NCBI GenBank assembly: GCA_948146395.1
Contig: OX411545.1
Span: 20,963,526-21,027,525 of the forward strand
Length of the DNA: 64,000 nucleotides
Reading direction: 5' to 3'
Source of the DNA: Fragum whitleyi
Lineage: Eukaryota > Mollusca > Bivalvia > Cardiida > Cardiidae
Part shown: positions 43,900 to 55,496 of the stretch, piece after piece
Layout of the letters: every line of letters begins with the position of its first letter
How positions within the stretch are numbered: position 1 is the first letter of the stretch
The notes under the pieces: generated by a model
Database searches by the model: none
Seen by the model: only the letters and a program-made list of their open reading frames with translations
What the model was told of the DNA's origin: nothing
Made by a program: the position numbers and the translations under genes

Positions 43900-45370
43900 A
43901 TTAGGCTCTGACTAGAAATCTGATTAAAAAATCGATTTACCCATGAATAATTATTTTTTTGCTAACCCGTTATTACGGAAAAGAAAAATTACCTGCCACA
44001 TATATATCTTTCACTTTCCCACAAAGTTTAATTCAGTCAAAGATCTCTGTTAACTCTTTTTTTTTTATCAAAAGTGATTACTTTTAAATGTCGTCTGTAG
44101 CCTATATTAGAAAGTACATGTTAATAATTCCGTCATATTTAATTGAGTTATTAGTTGCGCAACAAGTAAAGAAACGTGCTTAATAACCTCTTATCTACAT
44201 GACTACTTACATTTGCCTTCCGATCCATTACACAGCAGACTTATCGGTCATAAAGATCTGATTTCTTACATCATGGAATCAAACATACACAATTTACACT
44301 GAACAAAGAAAATTTTAATTTCCAAAGTAAATATTTCGTCTGACCACTCTCGAGCTAGTTTAAGTTTTATTGAGAGTCGGTAAACTTTTTAAAAATCTGC
44401 ATACACAATGTAGAAAGCTGCATGATTTAATTTAATCTTTATCGCTGCAGCTAAAAAGCCGAACTACTCGTGTACTGAGCTTTCTTCTATTTCTACTCTT
44501 ATACTTATAATACATTTATTCCTGATGTTTTCTGTGCTTAACCATTTATCTTGCTGAATTATTTTTTTTTCTCAAAACTACGTTTCAAATTGACGAGACA
44601 TTTCATCCACTCTGGTTCAAGTTTTCCCATAATTATGCCATAAAAATCCGACAGTATAGGCTTAGATCAGACTGCACGTCTGTGCAGGCTGATCTTAGTC
44701 CATACTGTCTGCCAAAGCATTATGTAAAGCAGGACAATGTCGCGAACGGAATAAGAAGGGTCTTTTGTAATAACAATCCGGATATGAATCCTTAAAAATG
44801 AGGTAAATTCAACTCGATTCTGCTTCGAGCTTGGAAAAATAATGCTTGTATTGTGTCGACTAATTATTTGCTATTCTACCTTTGCTAAGAGTAAAAAATA
44901 AGAATATTTTATTTACCTGGAATTATATTCCTTCAAGTTTAAACATTTTATTTTCAATTTTCTTTTCATTAGCTAAGCTTTCTTTGAGCTTTTGTCATCA
45001 ATTTGGCGTCTTTAGTTTGTTAGTGTTGGCGTTAGTGTGTTCCTCGGCATTGGAGATGACGTAACAAACTTTTACCTTGACCAAATCTCTGTTTTTATTG
45101 CAAATAGATTTTTGAAACTTGGCATGTATGTACATCATCTCGAAAGCTATCGACAAAATATTAAGGGGTTAACTCTGGAAGCATTTTTGTAAGAATTATG
45201 CCTCTTTTATAGTTAAACATTTTGAATTTTACAGCACCCTTAACAAAAACAAACGTAGGCGGTGTATGTATTCACGTGCAATGCGGTGCACAATTTTCAA
45301 AACTTGGCAAACATTTGCATCTAAACCCTGGTCGTAGGGCATGTCAGTCACTAATGATTATTTAGTTTAT
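43900..45370. other. Intergenic stretch
   Basis: No gene recognised. At 44660-44700 lies a small inverted word pair (AGATCAGACTGCACG / TGCAGGCTGATCT) seen in fragments elsewhere (5880-5925, 50815-50850). Confidence 0.4.
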
Positions 45371-45377
45371 CAGTTGA

Positions 45378-45492
45378 TTTAACATTATCGAGTACAAAAC
45401 TGAATTCTATTGGATAAGTACCCTGTAGAACCAGACTGGTTCTGCAGGGTACTCATCCAATAGAATTCAGTATTGTACTCGATAATGTTAAA
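45378..45492. repeat. Near-perfect 115-bp palindrome
   Basis: Arms of about 57 bp: TTTAACATTATCGAGTACAA on the left and TTGTACTCGATAATGTTAAA on the right, meeting at AACCAGA-CTGGTT. Only a few mismatches (e.g. GTAGAA/TTCTGC, AAGTA/TACTC). Confidence 0.85.
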
Positions 45493-45541
45493 TAACCACT
45501 TACTAATGTTTTGAAAATGTTTGAAGGTGACCGTGGTCCTG

Positions 45542-45542
<1 letters not shown>

Positions 45543-45576
<34 letters not shown>

Positions 45577-45577
45577 G
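45543..45577. repeat. (ACA)n microsatellite
   Basis: Eleven uninterrupted AAC/ACA units. Confidence 0.9.
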
Positions 45578-45599
45578 CCAAACTCCTTTAGATGTAGGC

Positions 45600-46792
45600 A
45601 CTAGAAGCATACCGGTTGTCTTGAAATTATTACTGCCAAATCAAGGGACCGCATTTTTTAAAATGCACAATGAGGACATACATTGAAATGTCTCGGCTTT
45701 GTGGAAATGTTACCCTGGTGAGCAACCGATGCACTGTTCATTGTTCATTCAAATATTTAGAGTTTTCCCGGTATTCAACCTACTTACTCCGGTTACCTAA
45801 ATACAGCATACTGAATATTTGAAAACTCGTCAAATAGATAGCCTATAATAAAACAAAATCCATGACCAGCATTAATTTTTCTGTGCAAAATTCAAACTTT
45901 TAAATAAACACAAAATAACAGCTGCGCAACCTCGGCTCGGGACTGGTTTGCCCCAAGACACTCGCTATTGAACAACGGAAACCGGTACCTGTTTGGTCGA
46001 TCCGCTTTTCATTAGGAACATCGATCGGTCTTTTCCATAAACTGGAAAGTACCTCGGATGTAAGTGTAGTAATGTTGGGTCGTTCTTTATGTGAATTCGG
46101 CTTCCAGTAGTAGTTTTGTCAAAAGGCTTGAAGAGAAACAGATTTATTAAGTTGCTTAAAGATCGTCTTGGGAGATCTTATGGTCATATATTAGTTTGCT
46201 AACAAAACGCAGTGACACGAGCCTTCTTGTCATTTTCAAGAAGTTTCAATCTAGATTTCGTTGATTTTGTTTTGCCCAACGTTATATTGGTGTTTGTAAT
46301 ATATATAAACCATGTGCAAAATGGCGGTCTTTCGTGGCTACGCCCTATAATTCTCGAGGTTTATTCCGTAGAAACGCCGAGGATTCCCGATTGTCGCTTT
46401 TTAAACGATTTTCTTTATTCCGGTTAAAATAGAGTGTACCCGGGTTGCAAGCCGACCCAGAATCAAGTCGGCTTTCTGATAAAACTTTTATCAACTTTTG
46501 ACCAGCTAGCCAACACGTATTTCAAAAATGAATTTCTGAATTAGTGACAAAATGAACCCCATTTTAACTGTTTAACTGTTCAAACAAATGGCCAAACGAG
46601 GACTCTTGATTTTTGCCATAATCCTGTTTGCAATAGCTTGAGAATTTACATTTGTAATTAATATAAATTAATTCAATATGGAGACATTTTTTGTTTGAAT
46701 ACTTACAGACGAATCGTGAGAGAACGCATAGCTATACAGATGTGAAACAGCATATTGCGCGAAACTTTGATCCTTTTCAAGGGCAATGATTT
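45600..46792. other. Intergenic stretch
   Basis: Holds a 71-codon open frame at 46212-46427 (plus; includes LSWLRPIILEVYSVETPRIP and ends NDFLYSG) that I cannot assign. No repeat structure was seen. Confidence 0.4.
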
Positions 46793-46953
46793 AAGGTAGT
46801 GGATCCGTTATAGTTCCGTAACATTTCGGAACTCATAATATTTCACAATATTAGCCAAGGTTTCCTAATGAAATCATTAGGAAACTCGGTCAACACTGTT
46901 GAAGCTCGTGACTTTCCAAACGTTGCGGAACTATTACGGGGCCACAGCCTTAA
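46793..46953. repeat. MITE, AAGGTAGTGGACC family, copy 2
   Basis: AAGGTAGTGGATCCGTTATA ... GCGGAACTATTACGGGGCCA; inner arms CCTAATGAAATCATTAGG. Confidence 0.7.
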
Positions 46954-47127
46954 TTTCAGTTGTGTTCACCAAGATCGATGCATAATGCATTCTGATTGGC
47001 TGAAAATAGGTTTCATTTCAAAATATCTATAACGCAACTTTTAGGGTAGCTTATCTATGTGATTTTGAATAAATCTATACTTGATTTATTCAAGATAATT
47101 AATGACAACATACGAAACAAAAATAGT

Positions 47128-47230
47128 TGATGATTTCACGGAGGTATGCAAAGAAAAACTTATGTATAAATCTTCTCCGTGAATCATAAAGTGTGATTAG
47201 GTTTATAGTTTCATACCTCCATGAAATAAG
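47128..47230. repeat. Palindromic repeat, TTTCATGGAGATATGAAAC family, copy 2
   Basis: GATGATTTCACGGAGGTATG ... GTTTATAGTTTCATACCTCC then ATGAAAT. Confidence 0.7.
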
Positions 47231-47469
47231 AAAATACGTTGCTACCAGTAGTATAAACTACGGCGCTCTTGTTTCAACGTTATCACATGTATCACAACGT
47301 GAAGATTAGAAACTACAAAAATGCCCAACAAATGGTGGATTAAATTGACAATATCGTTGAGAGACTCAATTCAATCTTCGATATCGTGCATAAACGATTG
47401 ATGATATTGTCAAATTAAAAATTGGCAATATCAAAAATAGTACATGAACCGTATTGAAGATCGAGCATA

Positions 47470-47537
47470 TCAGTGCGAATCAATTGTAACTGCCTATAAA
47501 CATATAGGCAGTTACAACTGTTTCGCGCTGAGCCATC
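47470..47537. repeat. Fold-back MITE, GGCTCAG family, copy 5
   Basis: CAATTGTAACTGCCTATAAA / CATATAGGCAGTTACAACTG then TTTCGCGCTGAGCCAT. Confidence 0.75.
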
Positions 47538-47539
47538 GA

Positions 47540-49198
47540 TGTGCCATTGTATCATTTACAATAACATATATCGTGTTTAGGCAATTTTAGCTCACGCGCT
47601 AATTTCAGACCTATCTATTGATTTCATATAGTTGTCTTTAATCTAAAATATTGAAAATACAGCTTGATACATGAAGTAGTTACGAGATTTTGGAAGAAAA
47701 TCGACATTTACTGACATTTACAAAGGCGAAAGATTTGGGTACAAACGCTTGGCTTTTATGTGTTGGATAATGGTTGGTAAATCAAACAAAAGGTCCCTTT
47801 ATCGGCACAAAAACTAGTTCGTAGAAAACGCTTATCTACGACAATATCGACCACCAACACCAACCAAGGTTATGAACAATAAAGGCACATCGTATTTTCT
47901 AAAAGAAACCTATCTTGTGAATAATTGGTTTAAATCGAAACACGTGGCAAGGTAAATTATCATAAAACAGAAAAGAACATACATTTTATTTAGAATACAG
48001 ACATGATCACATTATGAATTATGAGTCAGACCGGTAGAGCAGTATATGCCTTTGAGCTCCACTGGTATTAATTTTCGAAATATTATATTTCAGATCCTCT
48101 TTGTTAATTCGTGCAAAGATTAAATTTCAGTAAGATGCACGATGATCATTTTTGTACGATTCGGATCAGGTACGAAATTTCAGCCTGTAATGATAAATGA
48201 CATAACTAATTTTCTGTATTATTATGATTTAATTTTTTTCGTGGGCGAAGTTTGAAGCAATCTATTTTCATGTTGTGTAAATAAAACCGAGATCTATTCA
48301 CAAAATATTATTTTTTCATGAGTGAGACAAATTAAACAGAAATTGTATAACGACCTCTTCAAATAATTGAATACCTAAAAGCTTTTTGTCAAAACGCTGA
48401 AATATCTCGAAACTTTGTTAAATTAAATTTCTTTGATTTGACATGCGAAAAAGAGCTCTCTTGGAATGGCTTAAATAATGAATCATTTGTTCTAAATTTA
48501 TTAATGGCACCTCGCCTCTTTCGAGCCATTGTTTGCTTCGATATGCATGACGAGACAACGTCACGACCTGAGGACCACCCTACAAATGACGTCATCAAAC
48601 TTTACGTTGTAACTGGGTCTGTATGCTGTGTGCGGTTTTTCTAGATTACTAGAATAATATTTACTGAAATTCATCAAAACTTCAATTTTACGAATGAAAT
48701 CAGATTTTTCATTACTAAATTCGAATCACTTGCTTTGAATCAAGTGGTTTAACTATTGACAATTACATTACTTAATTGAAATTATTTGTCAGTGCTAAAA
48801 TAATCAAAACCATGGTTTTGATTATTTAAGATTTTTTGAAAGTTGTACAGGTTTTATAAATCAGTGGTTTGAATGTCATCAGTTTATCTTTCAGTGCCCG
48901 AGTCACCATGGTCGTTTTAAGGAAAATTCGATGTATGTGCGTTTGTCCTTCAGTCTTATTTTTCCGGGATATATCTCCTTCATTGACGGATTGCAATTCT
49001 TTTTATTATGAAGCACGTTATTTAATTAAGTTGAGCTTATTACGGTAGGCCTCTAAACATCTATGAATGTTTTCGCGTAATCCGCGGTAGGTTTTAAAAC
49101 ACACACATAGACACTTCTTTCACTATAAGAGCGCCATTTGGAACAGTTTAAGGCCCGAGGTAAACGTCAGTTTTGAATGTTATTAGGTCGAATATACT
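47540..49198. other. Intergenic stretch
   Basis: No supported gene. Open frames on both strands at 48389-48644 overlap and match nothing I know. Confidence 0.4.
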
Positions 49199-49199
49199 C

Positions 49200-50018
49200 A
49201 GTTCCAAAAGAAAGTGTGCACTTTTAAAATTCGAATATCTCGAAATAAACTCAATGTACCGTCACAAAATTTTGCATGAAAAACCTCAACACTATTGACC
49301 ATCAATACTTTGAGAAATAAGGCATACGGAACTCATTGACTTTGGGCTAGTAAATGATCCTTGTTTTTGAGTGATTTGCTTTTGTATCCAACAGTTGATG
49401 AATGGCTTTTTTGGAATCGCATTCAGTTAAATTTCTGTGACCTACCTTGTAATAAATTCACATCTGAATGACAAATAAACACTATGAAACAACGTAGGTT
49501 GACGTACAAATTTCGTGTGTTGGCGAAAATTAACCCCGTGCGAAGAAAACTTTCCATAAAATTGAATTACCATTCTTATTCCAATAGAAATCGTATGTAT
49601 TCGCTTGGGCTTCCACTGTTACGTATCAAATAATATTGTATAGCACTTTTGCACCGTTGTATCTGACGTTATTCACCAATCAACGTAGCGATTTATAACG
49701 TTGGCGCTGGTGTGACGTCTAAAAGTAAACTCAAACTTCTGTTTTGAAATGGTAGGGAGTCCCTAGTCAAACTAGGAAATACCTTTAAAGCAAATTTCTC
49801 ATTACCAGAAAAGGAATTCTAGAAAGGCCAATCTCAACATTATATGTGCTGAAGAAGTGCCCACAGTATACGCAACTTTTTTCGAAATCGGATTTCATGC
49901 CTAGTTCATAAAAGGTCATATCTAAAATATGCAACAGATTTTACACGCAAGAGCTCCTCCAACTTGCAAAAGAACAAGGAAAACAAAAAAGGGAAACTGC
50001 ACACTTTCTTTTGGAACT
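49200..50018. mobile_element. Unclassified 819-bp TIR element
   Basis: Perfect 21-bp terminal inverted repeat: AGTTCCAAAAGAAAGTGTGC(A) on the left; the right end reads (T)GCACACTTTCTTTTGGAACT. No ORF inside; non-autonomous. Confidence 0.75.
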
Positions 50019-50406
50019 AAGAATAAATTAAAATGCAGTTTGAAAACAGGTCTTTCATTTCAGTTGACAAATACTTTAACCCAAGTTATGTTATTTTAGA
50101 TTTGTACATTCGAAATGTCTAAAAGATAATTTCATAGGCCTACTTCCACGAAAATAATTTTTAGTACGCAGCTATTTTGTAGGTTTGCGCACAGAGAAGT
50201 GCAATAAGTAATCTGCTAATGAATAGATATAAAATATCTTCAATTGATGACTTTACATTATGGGAGATGAAGAAATTTATTTTTTCTTATTTTTTATCAA
50301 ATTCATGGTGGTATAAAACTTTTACCTAATAACACATTTGTTTGAACCAGCTTCGCAATTTGGTAAATATTTTTACCTCCGAAATTCCGAAATTTTCTTC
50401 GTCTCT

Positions 50407-50568
50407 TAAGGTATTGGACCCGTAATAGTTCCACAACAGTTCGGAAGTAATGAACTTTAATAGTGTTAACCGAGTTTGACTAATGATTTTCATTAGGAAA
50501 CCTCGGCCAACATTGTGAAGTTCATGGGTTCCAAAATTTGGCGGAACTATTACATGTCCGCTACCTCT
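50407..50568. repeat. MITE, AAGGTAGTGGACC family, copy 3
   Basis: AAGGTATTGGACCCGTAATA ... GCGGAACTATTACATGTCCG then CTACCT. About 160 bp, like copy 2. Confidence 0.75.
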
Positions 50569-51032
50569 ATAAGGAGAATTATGCGAGTATAATTAGTTCA
50601 CGATTTTAAGTTTGGTTGGAGTCGACAGCGATAATTTAAGATAAAGCAACATACGAAGTCCCATTGAAATAAAGCTCTATAGACTCGACTTGTATTTCCG
50701 GCGTTCATTTATCATTTCTTTTTATCTCTATAATTAGTTAAACTTGTCGAACATTGTAATGCATGAGCCAGCGAATGACATTTTTAACAAATTCACAAGG
50801 GCGCAACGTTAATACTCAGATCAGCCTCTCCAATCGCACAGTCTGATCTGAGTCTTCACTACCCGCTGAATAGATGGCTATGGATCTAAAGTTGCTTTTT
50901 TTAACCTTAGATTAATATTTCACAGAGTGATTGTCCAGGCTATTCATCGTCTGTCCATCACGCACATATGGCTTTAATGGAAATGTCACGCATAGCCTCA
51001 TAAAATAGCTAAGATAACAGTCTGATTATATA

Positions 51033-51272
51033 TGAGCCTGTGCATGACATTTCCATCAATTTCACAAGTGTGCAAAGCGAAGACTCTGGCCAGACTGTGC
51101 ATCTGCACAGTCTGGCCAGAGTCTTCTCTTTGCGCCCTGTATATTGACAAGGTCTTAACCCCTCTACTGTAGGTCAACAAATTCTTTTTGTACAACATGC
51201 GGCTGTCTAGGCTGCTTAAAGTTTGTGCCTCACACGCATTTGACGTTGTTGAAAATGTCACGCGCGGACCCA
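51033..51272. repeat. MITE, GAGCCTGTG family, copy 2
   Basis: TGAGCCTGTGCATGACATTT ... TTGTTGAAAATGTCACGCGC. Contains a strong hairpin, AAGACTCTGGCCAGACTGTG / GCACAGTCTGGCCAGAGTCT, at 51079-51125. Confidence 0.8.
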
Positions 51273-51274
51273 TA

Positions 51275-52739
51275 TTTCCATCAACTCTTTGGATACATCA
51301 ACAAGTAGACAAAGGTTACAGTTACAGCATAGTAATTGTTTCTGTGTAAAATGGACCAATAGAGCAGTAGCACAGCAAAGCCATAATATGACAAAAAGAG
51401 TAAGACTGGAACCAACATGAATGGGGTAACTTAGATAATGAGGATATGGCAGGATTTCTGCCTTCTAGATTCAGAGAGGATTTTCAGAACTTCCATATAC
51501 ATGTATATGTACGATTGGACGCACCCGGGCAGAGACAAAAACACAATTCCAGTGGTATGATATCAACTGAATATGAAAGCTGTGTACCTTCTGATTTCAG
51601 AGAAAATTTTCTGACATGGATTGCGCCTTAGCGAAGATGAATATGCCACCAGGTTTGGTACGAACTGACACCAACCGGTTACACAGTCTGCGTATTGTTG
51701 GCATGATATTTCTTGACATTGTATGGTTGCAGCGTCAAACAAAATACATTCTTTCTGTTTTAATTGCTAACAAAAGTCAAATAGAATAAATGGATATTTC
51801 CTAAAACTTTTAGTATATTAGTATCTAGAACTTTATAGTAATTAATAAATTACATGTAACAAAAAAAGTCTTAGTTGTTCTAACCGATAGACATAAAATG
51901 GTTTAGATAGGACTTGAGGAAACAAACAACCGAGAAAGACCTATGACTTATACTTGGACTGACATTCAGCTTATATTTTACATTTTCTTTAAACGCATGC
52001 ATGACTTTAAGCTAATATATTTAAAACAGGTTTGCTGAACCTCTATAATTGTGATTTTGGGGTCATTTCTAAATGTTTGTCGGTCCCTGGTTTAGATGAA
52101 GAATATTTCTCTCAAACAAAATAAAAGTCTTGTTTTTTTTATAGCTATTCGAGAGTTAAAGTTAGGGGAACGTTTGGGTTTTCTGAAGCCTTAGAGCACA
52201 ACTGCAGAAAGTATTGACGACTGTTTATAGCAGTTTACCTTAATTCTTTTCTGAGGTTGATCTCTAGTCGGACTTTAGGACTCATATCAGATAGATTTGG
52301 GGGTCCTGGCTACTTTTTAAGATTCCAAGGTAAGTAAGGGACATAGGCACGGCATACAATGAATGAAGTGATCAGTATTCAAACATGTAAAATCGCTTTC
52401 GAGATTTACAATAATATGTTTTTCCTTTTCAATGTTTTCTTTGGTATCGATGTATCATCATGTATTTGATACAAGAGCCGCAAAGCTAACGAATCGTGAG
52501 AAACCTATAGATGTACAAGTTTAATTGAAAGATCAAAGGAAAATTTGTCCATACCTGTTTAGACAAAATTGCCCTTTGACAACCCCATTGAACTTGCACA
52601 TTCACATATGACCGACCCTGTGACTGACTGTTTTAAGAAATATTTATGTGGGCGAGTAGAAACTACCCAATAGTAATTACGCACAGTATCCCCTTAAACA
52701 TATTGGGTGCTTAGAAAATGGAATTGCGTAGAAAAAAAG
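51275..52739. other. Intergenic stretch downstream of the lectin
   Basis: Two diverged units with TTCTGATTTCAGAGA and CACCCGGGCAGAG words at 51455-51610 resemble the element A core. Otherwise nothing was recognised. Confidence 0.4.
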
Positions 52740-53864
52740 TTAATCAGATATTATAGGAATTGCTTTCTGACAAATATATCTGAATTTAAGAGTACATGTC
52801 TCATCACCGTACTTTCCGTTGTATATACTCAAACAGTCCTGGTCACCGTAAGAATTAGGCTGGCCAGCATTCCAGTCGAAATACTGTATTTCTAAACCAG
52901 ACTCTGTCCACTTCCATATTCCTTCCGTTTCCCTATCAGTTCCACCAATCCAATTGCCATAACGGAAATCTCCCCGGGTTTTGTTTACAAACCTGTTTAT
53001 AAAATCCAGAGTATCGGAGTCATGTACTTCAGCGAGGGTTCCTTCATATTTTCGACACTTCCGTAATGCTGATGACCATTTTAGTCCTTTATTTACAAAT
53101 AAGTAACACATGAGCTTATGTCTTTTCCAGTAAGGTGGACATGGAAAGTTTACTTCAAAGGAAGAGAAAGAATGACTGAGCTTACTTAATTTTTCGGATA
53201 TATCGTTAATATTTCTGTGTGTTTTTCGATCCAATTGATTAAGATTTTCTGTTTGTTCTGCTACAAAGTTTTGTTTAAATTCTCGCATTTCAACTTGGTA
53301 GCGAGTTTTAAACTGGACCAGCTGATTTTTCATAGAGGTTTTCATGCTATCCCTTTCTTTTTTAAAGTGTAACTCAATTTTTTCTTCAAAATTGTCCTGC
53401 TTTTATCTCATTGAATATTGAAAAGCGTCAATGTCTTCTTGCATCTTTTTCTGCTCCTGCAATTCTGCTCCGATTCGATCATCCATGAGCTGCTTAAAAT
53501 CCCTCGTGTCTTTCATGATGTCATCTATTTGACATTTTATGTTAGCCTTTTCGTCTGATAGTCCTTTCATCAAAGCATAAAATTGACCGCCTAAACTATT
53601 TAGTGTATTCTCGATCTTATCTATGCGCTTTGTAATAATTAAGAACTGATCTGAAACGCCTTCTGCTATTTCGTTGTTCACCACAGTCCTTAAAGTCGGT
53701 AATTTCTCATCGAGTCCAAAATTGGTCTGCTTATTCGTAAAAGGAACTGGCGCCTGACTATCAAGCGCGCGTATTCTATCTTCAATAGGAAATGGATGAT
53801 CTTCCCTGGATTCGGCGCTGTGAAAACACAGAAAAACGATCAGTGTCGTTTGTAGTCCTTCCAT
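52740..53864 (-). pseudogene. Secreted C-type lectin, broken by one in-frame TAA
   Basis: One frame runs 53864 to 52740 and is interrupted only by TAA at 53403-53405. The first part (153 aa) has a signal peptide (MEGLQTTLIVFLCFHSAES) and a heptad-rich coiled-coil region at about 60-150. After the stop the same frame gives more coiled coil and a C-type lectin domain with six Cys (long form; residues 69, 80, 97, 171, 184, 192 counted from the Met at 53345), a WIGGTDRETEGIWKW core and a QPN sugar-selectivity motif. The usual WND is replaced by YGDETC. No intron is needed and no donor/acceptor pair that would remove the stop is visible. It resembles the large secreted immune lectin families of bivalves. 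Options: recent pseudogene, null allele, sequence error or readthrough. Downstream translation could start at Met 53345, but that product has no signal peptide. Confidence 0.8.
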
Positions 53865-54179
53865 TTTTTGACGTTGCCTGAATTAAATCAAATAAATCAA
53901 TTCACCAAAATGTTACGACTTTCTAGACTTGTCTAATAACACTTGTTATGCTGAATAAGGAATATTCCTACATTCGCAGAAAATATGGACAAAGAGAAGT
54001 CTGCACAAATGGGCATTCTTATCTTAGTCTTTTTCCCTTTGAAACCAGAAAAGTAAAGGGGTTTTATCAACATCAGTACTGGCTTACAATTAGAGTAACG
54101 AGTGTTTTTAGATTTGGATGAAATTTTGGCAAGGATTTATATAAGAGATGAATAGCATTCGACTACCTTCCACATTATT

Positions 54180-55060
54180 TGTTAACACTCAAACTTAAAC
54201 ATTATAGACTAGCAGACAGTTCTCTAGAACTTATCAAATCTTAACTTTCTGACAGGAGAAATGTGTTGAATAAGGACAATTTAAAAGCGACTTTGACAAT
54301 TTATAAGAGAGTTCCCCAAAGCTTAATTTTAGGCCAAGTACTGTTTAAAACTTTTATCAATGGTATCATTCATTTTATTAAAAGAAGAAGCCTGTACAAT
54401 TACGCAGATGAAAATACTATTTTTTCGGAAGTAAAGACAAAATAAAGTTAAAGCAGTACTTGAAAATGACTGTTTTTCAATTAAAAACTCTGATAACAAA
54501 ATGCGAGGTAAATCAGAAAGTTCTAAGCCATAGTTGTAGGACAAAAACCTTAAAAAACATGGTTTCTCTTTTCAATTACAGGATATTTACATAAATTGTA
54601 AAAAAAGAAGTAAAGCTCTTAGGTGCAATAATTGACTCAAATCTTACTTTTCAAGCTCATGTATCCAATATTTGCGAAAAAAAAAAAAAAAAAAGCCTCA
54701 AGGCAATTGAATGTTCTTAAACGCATAGGTAAATATCTTTGTAGTTTAGGAAAGCTCAACATATTATGTCGAATTTTAAGTTTTTGTCCTTTGACTTGGC
54801 TTTTTTATTGAGAGTGGTTGAGCTTCATCCATGACGATTATTCTTTGGACACATATACATGTACTAGTAACTTTGTGTAGGGAACTTCTCCTTAAGTTTT
54901 CCTTCAAAAGCTTTTAAATTTTATACAAACATTTATCACATGTAGAAAGTTTGCAAGACGCAATTTTGAAGTCTCAACGACCCCTGGTTCAAAAATCATC
55001 TACCCTTAAACAGAGCTTCCCCTTCAGTTTTCTTTTACAAGTTATGAAACTTTATTTCCA
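54180..55060 (+). mobile_element. Decayed LINE (non-LTR) reverse transcriptase fragment
   Basis: Conceptual translation shows RT motifs in order: LSDRRN...IYKRVPQSLILGQVLF (domain 4), SLYNYADEN (the YADD box with D to E), then in another frame KEVKLLGAIIDSNLTFQAHV and, after a poly(A) expansion at about 54679-54696, ASRQLNVLKRIGKYLCSLGK. Frameshifts and stops are frequent. Jockey/CR1/RTE-type end of ORF2. Confidence 0.75.
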
Positions 55061-55197
55061 TTTTCTGCTAAAATCTGTTCCATTGAAAGAACTTTGTTTG
55101 TCTTAAGTTTCTAAGGTCACCAAGTATCGTATGACTATCAAAGCACTTGCAGAGGCATTATGTCACATCCTGTGACAAGCTCTAGTTAAAACTGTGT

Positions 55198-55280
55198 TAA
55201 GAGATGAAGAGAGTATTTGCTGATTTCATTGAAGCATCAAACTTAAAGCTTTACCACATCTTATGAATACGCGAGGATTC
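55198..55280. repeat. Palindromic repeat, TTTCATGGAGATATGAAAC family, truncated copy 3
   Basis: TTAAGAGATGAAGAGAGTAT and ATGAATACGCGA match 34228-34310; the right arm is missing. Confidence 0.5.
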
Positions 55281-55324
55281 TGTTACTTCTTGCATAACAT
55301 TAGTTTAACATGTTGCTTGCACAA

Positions 55325-55495
55325 AAAAATCCACAAACAAACAAAACAACAACAACAAAAAAAAACCAAAAAACAAAAAACAAAACACACACACAAAAAC
55401 CACCACAACAAAAAAAAAAAAAAAACAAAAACAAACAAACAACAACAACAACAACAAAAATATAAAGAAATAAACACACACACACACAAAAAAAC
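55325..55495. repeat. Low-complexity A/CA-rich tract
   Basis: Mixed (CAA)n, (CA)n, (AAAAC)n. All long open frames here are artefacts of base composition. Confidence 0.9.
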
Positions 55496-55496
55496 C

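Noticed and set aside
53345..53405. A small intron removing the lectin's in-frame TAA
   Set aside because: An acceptor-like AAAAGCAG follows the stop, but no GT donor lies close before it, and skipping would need an abnormal intron.
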